From assembly GCF_002482385.1 (NCBI RefSeq), contig NZ_DLFW01000008.1, forward strand, positions 1 to 56,626: a stretch of 56,626 nt of DNA, written 5' to 3'. The first letter of the stretch is position 1. Each line of letters opens with the position of its first letter. Under the pieces are notes generated by a model. The model was not told the DNA's origin, made no database searches, and was given only the letters and a program-made list of their open reading frames with translations. This DNA comes from Dysgonomonas sp. UBA7710. Its GTDB lineage: Bacteria > Bacteroidota > Bacteroidia > Bacteroidales > Dysgonomonadaceae. A program made the translations under genes and the position numbers. Shown here piece after piece: positions 8,355 through 16,659 of this stretch.

Positions 8355-9449
8355 TTACTCGAAAACAATCTGTCGGTCTTTGATATATTTTTCTATTGCA
8401 TTTTGTAATTCTGTTTTCTTCAGTTCATCTGTTACAAGCTCATATATAGGAATAAGTTTGTCTAAATTCAAGTCTACAAGGGCAGTATTATCTTCGGTTA
8501 AAGATTGAAACCATTTATTGATGTTTAATTGTGGATATTGTTTCTGTAGATTGTAGACTCCGGATGGTATCAGGCTATTGTCACCTCCATGGTTTTCAAT
8601 ATAGAGGATAGGAATACCATTTAGTTTTACATTGTTTTCATCTGGCGGATTACCCGGCCCATTAGGCCAATAGCCAATACTCCTGACAGTGTGCCTTATT
8701 CCATCTTCGACATACTGTTCTGTGTAGTATGTACCATCATACTCTGGGCTCACATAACCCGATTTATCTACCTTAGACCTATATATTAAATCCAGACGCA
8801 TCCCTGTAACATACTCAATAATAATATGAGTACCGTATTTTTCAATGATTTTGTTTGAAGGCAAAGAAGTGAGGTCATTCGTGAAATCCGTTGTCAGATA
8901 ATCATATAGATATTCAGGCCCGGTGTTTAGCGAGTGCCTGTACCAATAGTAATAATAGTGGATGCTTGCAAATGAGTAATCCTCTTTATTTTCATCCTTT
9001 TTGTTATACAGCATTTCATTATCAAGGATTACACCCGAGAAAGCGGCAATATTATCGGGTATCAGATTCCAATAGCTGTCATTGGATATATTTGTAAGAT
9101 GTTTCGTATAACGCCATGCAGTGGAACCGGAAACCGTAAAGTTAGAACTTTCAAAGTATCCCATTTTATAGTAACGGCGCGACTCCTCAGCCAGGTATTT
9201 CTCCATGTCGATGATGGACTCTTTTACTGATAGATCGCTTGCATATGAGCCTGTATAATCATAACCCTTTCCTAACAAATCTTTTTTATTTGTAGCTGAT
9301 TTTGATTTAAGGGGGGTAAATGCGTCCATCGGGTTGACTTCTTCCTGTTTTTCTTCAGGTTCATCTACTGTAAGATCATCGTCACTGGAACATCCTGTGA
9401 AGAATAAGAATAGGCAACATAGAAGCAGGGCATTAATTTTTTTCTTCAT
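8355..9449 (-). CDS. MACPF-domain lipoprotein
   Basis: A 364-residue predicted lipoprotein: hydrophobic N terminus with lipobox and acylated C20 (FFTGC), then an acidic linker. The MACPF (membrane attack complex/perforin) fold is suggested by LGKGYDYTGSYA (about 59-70) and by the family signature YGTHI (205-209) in a typical helix-strand setting. MACPF proteins oligomerise into membrane pores; several Bacteroidota members are antibacterial toxins against close relatives, others have unknown roles. The SSDDD after the cysteine may act as a surface-export signal (inference). It is a single-gene transcript between its own promoter and terminator; no immunity or receptor gene is recognisable beside it. 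Confidence 0.75.
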   Translation of the reverse strand: MKKKINALLLCCLFLFFTGCSSDDDLTVDEPEEKQEEVNPMDAFTPLKSKSATNKKDLLGKGYDYTGSYASDLSVKESIIDMEKYLAEESRRYYKMGYFESSNFTVSGSTAWRYTKHLTNISNDSYWNLIPDNIAAFSGVILDNEMLYNKKDENKEDYSFASIHYYYYWYRHSLNTGPEYLYDYLTTDFTNDLTSLPSNKIIEKYGTHIIIEYVTGMRLDLIYRSKVDKSGYVSPEYDGTYYTEQYVEDGIRHTVRSIGYWPNGPGNPPDENNVKLNGIPILYIENHGGDNSLIPSGVYNLQKQYPQLNINKWFQSLTEDNTALVDLNLDKLIPIYELVTDELKKTELQNAIEKYIKDRQIVFE

Positions 9450-9471
9450 GTTTTTGTCGTTTAGGTTGTTC

Positions 9472-9479
9472 CAAAGTTA
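9472..9479 (-). promoter_or_regulatory. -7 element of the MACPF gene
   Basis: Minus-strand TAACTTTG fits TAnnTTTG, 23 bases from the start codon at 9449. It lies directly downstream of the pgk terminator, so the MACPF gene is probably transcribed independently of pgk. Confidence 0.5.
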
Positions 9480-9501
9480 AAAAAAATAAATTGAAAATGA
9501 A

Positions 9502-9532
9502 ATAAAAAAGTCCGTACAGGAATGTACGGACC
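9502..9532 (-). terminator. Rho-independent terminator of pgk
   Basis: Perfect 8-base stem GTCCGTAC / GTACGGAC with a 6-base loop; on the minus strand it is followed by a run of T (9509 downward). It is about 20 bases after the pgk stop. Confidence 0.88.
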
Positions 9533-9553
9533 TTCATATATAAGCGTTGGATA

Positions 9554-10816
9554 TTAATATCCTCTGATAGCTTTAATTCCCGGAAGAACTTTTCCTTCGA
9601 TGAACTCAAGCAATGCACCACCGCCAGTAGATACATAAGATACCTGATCGGCAAGGTTGAACTTGTTAACAGCAGCAACAGAGTCTCCGCCACCTACAAG
9701 AGAGAAAGCTCCGGCTTTGGTTGCAGTAGCAATCGCTTTGGCAACAGTTTCGGTACCATGAGCGAAATTGTCGAATTCGAATACACCCACAGGACCATTC
9801 CAAAGGATCGTTTTGGAAGCCATGATAACATCTGTGAATTCTTTTTCACCTTTAGGCCCTATGTCGAAACCAGACCATCCGTCAGGGATATTGCCGGCAT
9901 CAGCAAACTGTGTATTGGCATCGTTAGCAAATTTGTCACCAAGCTTGGCATCACTTGCTATAACAAGATTTACACCGTTGGCTTTAGCTTTCGCCATAAT
10001 GTCTTTGGCAAGTTCCAGTTTGTCATCTTCGCAAAGAGAATTACCAATCTTGCCACCATTCGCTTTTTCGAATGTGAAAGCCATACCACCGCCGATGATA
10101 AGGTTATTCACTTTGTCAAGCAGGTTTTCGATGATATCTATTTTCGAAGATACTTTAGATCCTCCGATAATTGCTGTGAACGGACGTGCGGTATCTTTCA
10201 TTACTTTTTCTACAGCGTCTATTTCTTTCTGCATCAGATAGCCGAACATTTTATGTTCTGCATCGAAATAATCAGCAATAAGTGCAGTAGAAGCATGTGC
10301 ACGGTGAGCAGTTCCGAAAGCGTCATTTACGTAAACATCCGCATAAGAAGCAAGTGTCTTTGTAAATTCTTTCTGGCTTTCTTTGATTGCTTTCTTTGCA
10401 GCAGCCTTAACTTCATCGCTTGCATCATCAGCCAAACCGCGTGGCTTACCTTCTTCTTCGGCATAAAAACGAAGATTTTCAAGCAAAAGAGCTTCGCCCG
10501 GTTGAAGAGCAGCCGCTTTTACACCAGCTTCTTCGCCTACACAGTCGTTAGCGAATTGTACATCGACTCCAAGAAGTTTGGATACATGGGCTAGAATATG
10601 TTTCAGCGAATATTTTTCTTCTACACCTTTAGGGCGTCCAAGGTGAGATGCGATGATCGGGCTACCACCGTCGGCTATGATTTTTTTTAGAGTCGGCATA
10701 GCTGCACGGATACGGGTGTCGTCTGTGATGTTGAAATCTGCATCCAGAGGTACATTGAAGTCAACTCTGACGAACGCTTTCTTTCCTGAAAAATTGAATT
10801 TGTCAATTGTAATCAT
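9554..10816 (-). CDS. pgk: Phosphoglycerate kinase
   Basis: Pgk catalyses the ATP-forming step from 1,3-bisphosphoglycerate to 3-phosphoglycerate in glycolysis; it is cytoplasmic and monomeric. The 420-residue protein shows the N-terminal substrate site VRVDFNVPLD and IASHLGRPKG, the hinge region GGSKVSSKIDII, GGGMAFTF, and the C-terminal nucleotide site ILWNGPVGVFE and GGGDSVAA. Length is normal. It is monocistronic, with a -7 box upstream and a strong terminator downstream. Codon use looks biased toward a highly expressed gene, as expected. Confidence 0.98.
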   Translation of the reverse strand: MITIDKFNFSGKKAFVRVDFNVPLDADFNITDDTRIRAAMPTLKKIIADGGSPIIASHLGRPKGVEEKYSLKHILAHVSKLLGVDVQFANDCVGEEAGVKAAALQPGEALLLENLRFYAEEEGKPRGLADDASDEVKAAAKKAIKESQKEFTKTLASYADVYVNDAFGTAHRAHASTALIADYFDAEHKMFGYLMQKEIDAVEKVMKDTARPFTAIIGGSKVSSKIDIIENLLDKVNNLIIGGGMAFTFEKANGGKIGNSLCEDDKLELAKDIMAKAKANGVNLVIASDAKLGDKFANDANTQFADAGNIPDGWSGFDIGPKGEKEFTDVIMASKTILWNGPVGVFEFDNFAHGTETVAKAIATATKAGAFSLVGGGDSVAAVNKFNLADQVSYVSTGGGALLEFIEGKVLPGIKAIRGY

Positions 10817-11168
10817 GATTGTCTGTAATTAAATATAATTAATATAATTGATTATCAATATGTTGTTTGCTTGGATTTCCTATCCTTAAAAGCGGTACAA
10901 ATATACTAAATTCTATGGAAGATTTTTTGCTTCAAAATGAAATTATAGTGAATTTTGACTTATTAGTATACATTACTCTGTTATTTGTTAGTCAGACTTT
11001 ACAAAAGCAATGTGTTTCTGAAATTAATCGGTACAAAACAGTATAAATGCGGAAGAGATTTATCATTAGAGTGTCGACAGAAAGAACGGATGTGCAATTT
11101 TTATACAAAATCCGGTAAATGTATCGGATATGTTAAGGCTTGATATATCTTTGTTGAAAAATAAGAAT
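10817..11168. other. Divergent intergenic region pgk / marC
   Basis: AT-rich and gene-free. It holds a probable pgk -7 box (10898-10905, minus) and a possible box TATCTTTG for the marC gene (11146-11153, plus), although the latter would leave a leader of only about 10 bases. No short-period arrays or hairpins were noticed. Confidence 0.6.
10898..10905 (-). promoter_or_regulatory. -7 element of pgk
   Basis: Minus-strand TATATTTG matches TAnnTTTG, 82 bases upstream of the start codon. A TTTTG lies 27 bases further upstream, longer than the usual 19-21, so the -33 box is uncertain. Confidence 0.5.
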
Positions 11169-11801
11169 ATGAATGAATTGTTAGCCTACGGACTATTGGT
11201 CTTTACATCTTTTTTTACCCTTATAAATCCTATTAGCGCAATGCCTGTTTTCCTGGGACTTACTTCCGATATGGAATCGAAAGACAGGGTTGCCGTGGCA
11301 AAGCGGGCTGTATTGGTTTCGCTCATTATTGTATTGGTCTTTGCTTTCTCCGGGCAGTTTCTGTTCAGGGTATTTGGTATATCAGTCAACAGTTTCCGGA
11401 TAGTAGGAGGCGCGATTTTCTTCGTTGTCGGTTTCGATATGCTTAATGCCCGACTGTCTCCGATTAAGGCTAAAGGGTCGGAAATAAAACAGACAATCAA
11501 AGATATTGCTATCACGCCGCTTGCCATACCTATGCTGTGCGGGCCCGGAGCGATAACGAATGCTATTGTTTTGATGGAAGATGCCGACAGTATATTGCTG
11601 AAAGTTGTATTTGTGGTGGCGTTATGCCTTATGTTACTGGTTACTTATCTCATTCTTATCAGTTCATCGAAACTGATAAAACGGTTTGGCGAAACCGGTA
11701 TCAATGTAATGATGCGTCTGATGGGACTTATAGTGATGGTAATAGCGGTTGAGTTTTTCCTGGCAGGGATAAGGCCGTTTTTAGAGAGTCTTTTTAATTG
11801 A
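11169..11801 (+). CDS. MarC family integral membrane protein
   Basis: A 210-residue inner-membrane protein of the MarC/UPF0056 family with about six hydrophobic segments. The start MNELLAYGLLVFTSFF followed by the conserved INPISAMPVFLGLT, and the later PLAIPMLCGPGAI, are typical. The biochemical role is unknown; the name comes from the E. coli mar region, but an antibiotic-resistance role was not supported there. I use the ATG at 11169; an upstream ATG at 11130 adds 13 polar residues absent from relatives. It appears monocistronic. Confidence 0.9.
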   Translation: MNELLAYGLLVFTSFFTLINPISAMPVFLGLTSDMESKDRVAVAKRAVLVSLIIVLVFAFSGQFLFRVFGISVNSFRIVGGAIFFVVGFDMLNARLSPIKAKGSEIKQTIKDIAITPLAIPMLCGPGAITNAIVLMEDADSILLKVVFVVALCLMLLVTYLILISSSKLIKRFGETGINVMMRLMGLIVMVIAVEFFLAGIRPFLESLFN

Positions 11802-11996
11802 GAATTTCGGAACCGAAGGGGGTATCAAAACTCTTAAATTAATAATATGATGTATGTGTTATACACTATTTAATTTATCGGTTTAAATACTTCGTTCCGC
11901 TTAATTTTTTTTAACTCCGAATTATCGGTTTTCAGATTTAACATTTCTATTTTTGTCGTGCTTAGTAAAATAGGAGTGATATACCCGTAAAATATC

Positions 11997-12028
11997 TTGG
12001 GTTAATCTGAGTTTACTAATTATATTTG
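11997..12028 (+). promoter_or_regulatory. Promoter of the moxR-bat operon
   Basis: TTGG at 11997-12000 and TATATTTG at 12021-12028, spaced 20 bases, match the Bacteroidota -33/-7 arrangement. Predicted start of transcription is near 12035, a leader of about 37 bases before moxR. Another TATTTTTG at 11948-11955 could be a second promoter. Confidence 0.65.
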
Positions 12029-12071
12029 AGAAAAATCAAACATAAATATAAACGCAAAATAGAATAAAAGT

Positions 12072-13064
12072 ATGGCGCAAGTTGATATTCGAGAACTTAC
12101 CGAAAGGATACAAAGTAAAAGTTCATTTGTAGAGTCTCTCACAATGGGTATGGACAAGGTGATTGTAGGACAGAAGCATCTTGTGGAATCACTCCTGATC
12201 GGTCTCTTAGCCGATGGACATATCCTTCTTGAAGGAGTGCCGGGATTGGCAAAAACACTGGCTATAAAATCATTGGCATCGTTGATTGATGCTAAATATA
12301 GCCGTATACAGTTTACTCCGGACCTACTGCCTGCCGATGTTATCGGTACAATGATTTACAGCCAGAAAAACGAAGAGTTCTTCGTAAAACACGGACCTGT
12401 ATTTTCAAATTTTGTATTAGCAGATGAAATAAACCGTGCTCCTGCCAAAGTACAGAGTGCATTACTCGAAGCCATGCAGGAACGCCAGGTGACGATCGGG
12501 GAAAAGACATATAAATTACCGTCCCCATTTCTGGTGATGGCTACTCAGAACCCTATTGAGCAGGAAGGTACTTATCCGCTTCCGGAAGCGCAGGTAGACC
12601 GTTTCATGCTGAAAGTAGTGATAAATTATCCGAAGAAAGAAGAGGAAAAATTAATCCTGAGAAACAACCTGACCGGAGATTATGGAAAATTAGCTCCGGT
12701 AATGAAAGCGGATGAAATCATTGGCGCCCGTGAAGTGGTGAAAGATGTTTATCTGGACGAAAAAATCGAGAAATATATTGTCGATATTGTATTTGCAACA
12801 CGTTTCCCAGAAGAAAACGGCTTGACATCGCTGAAAGGAATGATCGGTTTCGGAGCCTCTCCGCGTGCATCTATCAGTCTGGCTTTGGCATCACGTGCAT
12901 ACGCGTTTATCAAACGTAGAGGCTACGTTATCCCTGAAGATATCCGTGCAGTATGTCACGATGTATTGCGCCACCGTATCGGACTGACATATGAAGCGGA
13001 AGCCAATAATACGAATTCCGATGAGATCATCAGCGAAATCTTGAATAAGATTGAAGTACCTTGA
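12072..13064 (+). CDS. MoxR-family AAA+ ATPase
   Basis: A 330-residue AAA+ ATPase of the MoxR class, thought to act as a chaperone that loads metals or remodels vWA-domain partners. Walker A is EGVPGLAKT (54-62) and Walker B VLADEINRAP (115-124); the sensor region MATQNPIEQEGTYPLPEAQ and the C-terminal lid are intact. It leads the Bat operon and probably acts on the vWA proteins encoded by the DUF58, batA and batB genes. In many Bacteroidota the DUF58 gene follows directly; here a small repeat-bracketed gene intervenes. Confidence 0.95.
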   Translation: MAQVDIRELTERIQSKSSFVESLTMGMDKVIVGQKHLVESLLIGLLADGHILLEGVPGLAKTLAIKSLASLIDAKYSRIQFTPDLLPADVIGTMIYSQKNEEFFVKHGPVFSNFVLADEINRAPAKVQSALLEAMQERQVTIGEKTYKLPSPFLVMATQNPIEQEGTYPLPEAQVDRFMLKVVINYPKKEEEKLILRNNLTGDYGKLAPVMKADEIIGAREVVKDVYLDEKIEKYIVDIVFATRFPEENGLTSLKGMIGFGASPRASISLALASRAYAFIKRRGYVIPEDIRAVCHDVLRHRIGLTYEAEANNTNSDEIISEILNKIEVP

Positions 13065-13065
13065 T

Positions 13066-13098
13066 CAGTAAACAGTTGACAGTAAACAGTAAACAGTA
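13066..13098 (+). repeat. CAGTAAA heptad array, left flank
   Basis: Heptads CAGTAAA CAGTTGA, then CAGTAAA twice and CAGTACTG, starting one base after the moxR stop and ending just before the ATG of the four-helix-bundle gene. It is complementary to the array at 13476-13514. Confidence 0.85.
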
Positions 13099-13103
13099 CT
13101 GAA

Positions 13104-13457
13104 ATGATTCAAAAAGATAGTATAGTTTATGAGAAGGCTTATTCACTTGCAATAAAAGTTGTAGGATTGCATAAATCCTTAAACGGAAAGAATGAATATA
13201 TCTTGTCGAAACAAATACTTAGATGTGGAACATCTATCGGTGCAAATATTGCTGAAGCTAATGGTGCAATATCGCATGCTGATTTTTCGGCAAAAATGAG
13301 TATTGCATACAAAGAAGTGCTGGAAACTAAATACTGGTTATCCTTACTTAAGGATACTAATTACCTGGAAATTGATACTTTTACAGAGATATATAAGAAT
13401 GTGGATGAAATCGCAAGGATATTATTTTCGATACTAAAAACAACCAGAATAAAGTGA
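13104..13457 (+). CDS. Four-helix-bundle protein, S23/IVP family
   Basis: A 117-residue all-helical protein of the four helix bundle (23S rRNA intervening sequence, S23) family. The pattern YEKAYSLAIKVV, LSKQILRCGTSIGANIAEA and AKMSIAYKEVLETKYWL is typical. Relatives are encoded inside rRNA intervening sequences or scattered singly in genomes and are related to Avd accessory proteins of retroelements; the function is unknown. It sits inside the Bat operon between moxR and the DUF58 gene, with oppositely oriented CAGTAAA arrays on both sides. This suggests it arrived as a unit (inference). No transposase is beside it. Confidence 0.9.
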   Translation: MIQKDSIVYEKAYSLAIKVVGLHKSLNGKNEYILSKQILRCGTSIGANIAEANGAISHADFSAKMSIAYKEVLETKYWLSLLKDTNYLEIDTFTEIYKNVDEIARILFSILKTTRIK

Positions 13458-13475
13458 CGGAAAATAGTGTACGAT

Positions 13476-13514
13476 ACTGTTTACTGTTTACTGTTTACTG
13501 TTTACTGTTTACTG
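13476..13514 (+). repeat. CAGTAAA heptad array, right flank (inverted)
   Basis: Four ACTGTTT heptads plus ACTG, the reverse complement of the left-flank array. The preceding base context gives a near-perfect 20-base inverted match with the left array. It ends 5 bases before the ATG of the DUF58 gene, so it forms that gene's leader. Confidence 0.88.
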
Positions 13515-13519
13515 AATTT

Positions 13520-14389
13520 ATGGAAACAAGCGAATTACTAAAAAAAGTACGTCAGATTGAAATAAAGACCCGTGGCTTGTCGCGCAATATATTTGCAGGG
13601 CAATACCATTCAGCATTTAAGGGCAGGGGGATGGCTTTTTCGGAGGTACGTGAATACCAGTATGGAGACGATATCCGCGACATAGACTGGAATGTGACAG
13701 CCCGCTACAACAAACCCTTTATTAAGGTATTTGAAGAAGAGCGTGAACTGACAGTTATGCTTTTGGTGGATGTGTCTGCCAGTCAGGACTTCGGAACAAG
13801 GAACTCTCTCAAACGCGATATGGTTACGGAAATTGCGGCAACCCTCGCATTCTCAGCCATACAGAACAATGACAAAATCGGGGTGATCTTCTTTTCCGAC
13901 AAGATAGAAAAATTCATACCTCCCAAGAAAGGTAAGAAGCATATACTGTATATTATCCGGGAACTCATAAACTTTCAGGCAGACAGTGCCAAAACCGATG
14001 TGGGAATGGCTTTGAAATATCTGACGAATGTTATCAAGAAGCGTTGTACGACATTTATGATATCCGACTTTGTAGATGTTCAGGATTATAATAATGCTCT
14101 GACAATCGCCAATCGTAAACACGACATCGTTGCTTTGCAGGTTTATGATAATCTCGAAACCCAGCTTCCAAATGTAGGACTTATGAAGGTTATGGATGCG
14201 GAGACCGGAGTGGAACGTTGGGTAGATACTTCGTCCAAAAGGGTACGTCAGGTATATCAGGACTGGTGGAAAAAACAGCAGGAGAATATGCAGACATCAT
14301 TCAACCGGAGTAAGGTCGATAATGTTTCTGTCCGTACCGATGAAGATTATGTAAAGGCATTGATGGCCTTGTTTAAGAAGAGAAGCTAA
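13520..14389 (+). CDS. DUF58 / vWA domain protein of the Bat operon
   Basis: A 289-residue protein with the DUF58 signature REYQYGDDIRDIDW (44-57) followed by a von Willebrand A-like domain whose metal site begins DVSAS (84-88). DUF58 proteins partner MoxR ATPases and probably handle the periplasmic or membrane vWA proteins BatA and BatB. I start at METSELLKK; the longer frame from 13454 would translate the heptad array into a repeated CLLFTVY peptide and is not credible. Gap to the next gene is about 100 bases and is filled by octad repeats. Confidence 0.93.
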   Translation: METSELLKKVRQIEIKTRGLSRNIFAGQYHSAFKGRGMAFSEVREYQYGDDIRDIDWNVTARYNKPFIKVFEEERELTVMLLVDVSASQDFGTRNSLKRDMVTEIAATLAFSAIQNNDKIGVIFFSDKIEKFIPPKKGKKHILYIIRELINFQADSAKTDVGMALKYLTNVIKKRCTTFMISDFVDVQDYNNALTIANRKHDIVALQVYDNLETQLPNVGLMKVMDAETGVERWVDTSSKRVRQVYQDWWKKQQENMQTSFNRSKVDNVSVRTDEDYVKALMALFKKRS

Positions 14390-14400
14390 ATAATTTACTA

Positions 14401-14489
14401 ATGTGAAAATATGCCAATGTGCCAATGAATATAAATATTGATAAACAAGATTGGCATATCGGCACATTAACAAATTGGCACATTAAATA
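14401..14489 (+). repeat. Opposed octad arrays (possible hairpin) in the Bat operon
   Basis: Left part 14401-14427 is ATGTGAAA ATATGCCA ATGTGCCA; right part 14450-14489 is five octads starting ATTGGCAT ATCGGCAC and ending next to the ATG at 14491. TGCCAATGTGCCAAT on the left pairs with ATTGGCATATCGGCA on the right at 13 of 15 positions, so the mRNA leader could fold into a stem. Confidence 0.75.
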
Positions 14490-14490
14490 T

Positions 14491-15549
14491 ATGTTGAAAC
14501 TAAAAAATATACTATTGCTTGGCTTGCTTTACTGCCTGGGTTTTTCGCTATCGGCGCAGAAGTCGACGGTAAGGGCAACAATACAGCCATCGGATATCCT
14601 GATCGGTGAACAGGCAATCATTAATGTAGAGGTCATTGCCCCCAAAGGACGGGACATTATCTTCCCTGTCTATCCGGATACGCTGATAACAGGTATCGAG
14701 GTGCTGAAAATGCTGAAGCCGGATACGGTAATGACAGAGGTAATGACTATCAGTCAGAAATATGTCGTGACTTCGTTCGATTCCACACTCTACCATGTGC
14801 CTTATATGCAAGTGCTGGATGGTGTCGATACACTTCGTACAAACGATTTTGGGCTGAAAGTTTCCGCGCCGCAATTATCGGAGCAATCTTTAGCATACCT
14901 GGAGCAATTGAAGAATCACCAGACTGATTCCATAGACTTTGAAAAGCTCCAGATATCGGATATAAAAACAGTGCAAGACCCGCCGTTTGTATGGCAGGAC
15001 TATCTTGAATATTTGTTTATTCCTCTGATTATACTATTGATCCTTGCTCTTATCGGGCTTGCCTTCTACTTCTATATACGGAAGAGAAATAAAGGTTATT
15101 TCTTTACCCCGAAAGTAATTTTGCCTCCTCATGTGGTCGCATTACAGGGATTGGATAAGCTGAAAACTTCTAAACTATGGCAGAAAGGACAGGAGAAAGA
15201 GTATTATACCGAACTTACAGATATTCTTCGCGAATACATTGACAGGCGATTCAATATAGATGCTCCGGAAATGATATCAGAGGATATTATTGCTTCCGTA
15301 CATTTGGCTACTGATACAAAATCGGCAACAGATGGCTTATCTCAGATACTGAAATTGGCCGACTTGGTTAAGTTTGCCAAATACACTCCGTTTGCCGATG
15401 AGAATGATTTAAGTCTGGTAAACGCTTACCTGTTTGTCAATCAAACAAAAATAGAAGATAGACAGACACTGGAAGAGCAAAAAGATAATCTGGCAGAGAG
15501 TCAGACACCGAAAGAAAAAGAAAATAAAGAAGATAAAAAACAAAGCTAA
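14491..15549 (+). CDS. BatD-like membrane protein of the Bat operon
   Basis: A 352-residue protein with a cleavable signal peptide (1-22, ending SLSAQ), a beta-rich periplasmic domain that begins like BatD (ATIQPSDILIGEQAIINVEV), one transmembrane helix near 170-191, and a cytoplasmic part with a conserved helical segment (YYTELTDILREYIDRRF) also found at the end of full BatD. The C-terminal 30 residues are charged. It occupies the position between DUF58 and batA usual for Bacteroidota. I start at MLKLKNILLL because the upstream in-frame residues are encoded by the octad array. Confidence 0.85.
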   Translation: MLKLKNILLLGLLYCLGFSLSAQKSTVRATIQPSDILIGEQAIINVEVIAPKGRDIIFPVYPDTLITGIEVLKMLKPDTVMTEVMTISQKYVVTSFDSTLYHVPYMQVLDGVDTLRTNDFGLKVSAPQLSEQSLAYLEQLKNHQTDSIDFEKLQISDIKTVQDPPFVWQDYLEYLFIPLIILLILALIGLAFYFYIRKRNKGYFFTPKVILPPHVVALQGLDKLKTSKLWQKGQEKEYYTELTDILREYIDRRFNIDAPEMISEDIIASVHLATDTKSATDGLSQILKLADLVKFAKYTPFADENDLSLVNAYLFVNQTKIEDRQTLEEQKDNLAESQTPKEKENKEDKKQS

Positions 15550-15555
15550 AGATAT

Positions 15556-16548
15556 ATGATGGATATAGTATATGCCAATCCGAAATACTTATACTTACTC
15601 TTATTGCTGATACCGCTGATTGCGTGGTACATCATTAAGTTGAGGAAGATGCAGGCTGCATTTAAGATGTCTTCAGGCTTTGCTTTTGAGAAAGCACCTT
15701 CTACAATAAGAGTTTATCTGCGGCACTTTCCGTTTTTGCTACGGGTGGTTGCAATCGCGTTAGTTATAATTGTGCTGGCCCGTCCGCAGAGCGTCAATTC
15801 TTCGGATATATCGAACTCTGAAGGGATTGATATTGTAATGGCTCTCGATATTTCGGGTACGATGATGGCGCAGGATTTCTCGCCTACACGTCTCGAAGCA
15901 GCAAAGAAAGTGGCCGCCGAATTTATAAACGACAGGCCTAACGACAGGATTGGTCTGGTCATATTCGGTGGGGAAAGCTTTACCCAATGCCCGCTGACAA
16001 CGGATCACAAGGTATTGTTGAACTTACTTACAGAGGTTAAATTCGGCATGATAGAGGATGGTACTGCCATCGGGCTAGGCTTGGCTAACTCTGTAAACCG
16101 GTTGAAAGACAGTAAATCCAAATCGCGGGTTGTAATACTTTTAACTGACGGTTCCAATAATGCCGGACAAATTGCACCTTTAACAGCCGCGGAACTGGCA
16201 GCGTCTTATGATATACGTGTTTATACCATAGGAATCGGTTCCAGAGGGACATCTACAGCAAGGATAATGACACCTTACGGCTTGCAGACTATGCAGGTAT
16301 CAGGCGACTTTGACGAGCGTACATTGACGGAGATAGCAGCCATTACCAAAGGGCAATACTTCCGTGCGACGGATAATACCAGCCTGAGTGCGATTTACGA
16401 TGAGATAGATCAAATGGAAAAAACCCATATAAGTGTAAATACTGTAACCAAGCGTAAAGAACTTTACTTGCCATTTGCCATCTTTGCTTTAGCTTTGGTG
16501 GGACTGGAATTGGTTCTTCGCCGTACATGGTTGAGGAATATACCTTAA
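15556..16548 (+). CDS. batA: BatA, vWA-domain membrane protein
   Basis: A 330-residue protein: two hydrophobic helices (about 10-27 and 58-75), a vWA domain starting IDIVMALDIS with metal-site DISGTM (98-103; the canonical last serine is threonine), and a C-terminal helix. Bat proteins were first linked to aerotolerance in Bacteroides fragilis; the exact biochemistry is unresolved, but membrane-anchored vWA domains facing the periplasm are expected to assemble with BatB and the TPR proteins. It follows the BatD-like gene by 6 bases. Confidence 0.93.
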   Translation: MMDIVYANPKYLYLLLLLIPLIAWYIIKLRKMQAAFKMSSGFAFEKAPSTIRVYLRHFPFLLRVVAIALVIIVLARPQSVNSSDISNSEGIDIVMALDISGTMMAQDFSPTRLEAAKKVAAEFINDRPNDRIGLVIFGGESFTQCPLTTDHKVLLNLLTEVKFGMIEDGTAIGLGLANSVNRLKDSKSKSRVVILLTDGSNNAGQIAPLTAAELAASYDIRVYTIGIGSRGTSTARIMTPYGLQTMQVSGDFDERTLTEIAAITKGQYFRATDNTSLSAIYDEIDQMEKTHISVNTVTKRKELYLPFAIFALALVGLELVLRRTWLRNIP

Positions 16549-16553
16549 AATAA

Positions 16554-16648
16554 TTAGAAATTAGGAATTAAGAATTAAGAATGATGATGGGCTAAGGGTT
16601 TGTTTATAACGTATTAAAGCTTGTAACTCGTAACCTGTAACTCGTAAC
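16554..16648 (+). repeat. Heptad arrays between batA and batB
   Basis: Two different heptad runs: TTAGAAA TTAGGAA TTAAGAA TTAAGAA (16554-16581) and TTGTAAC TCGTAAC CTGTAAC TCGTAAC (16621-16648). The second family (YYGTAAC) recurs near 24666-24697 and 24878-24958. They fill the only long gap between batA and batB. Confidence 0.8.
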
Positions 16649-16659
16649 TACGAAATAGT

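Noticed and set aside
9758..10594. 278-codon open frame opposite pgk
   Set aside because: It is the antisense shadow of a clear housekeeping gene.
11146..11153. Promoter box for the marC gene
   Set aside because: TATCTTTG fits the consensus but leaves a leader of only about 10 bases; kept only as a remark in the region entry.
13454..13519. N-terminal extension of the DUF58 gene
   Set aside because: It would encode the heptad array as a repeated CLLFTVY peptide; METSELLKK is the family start.
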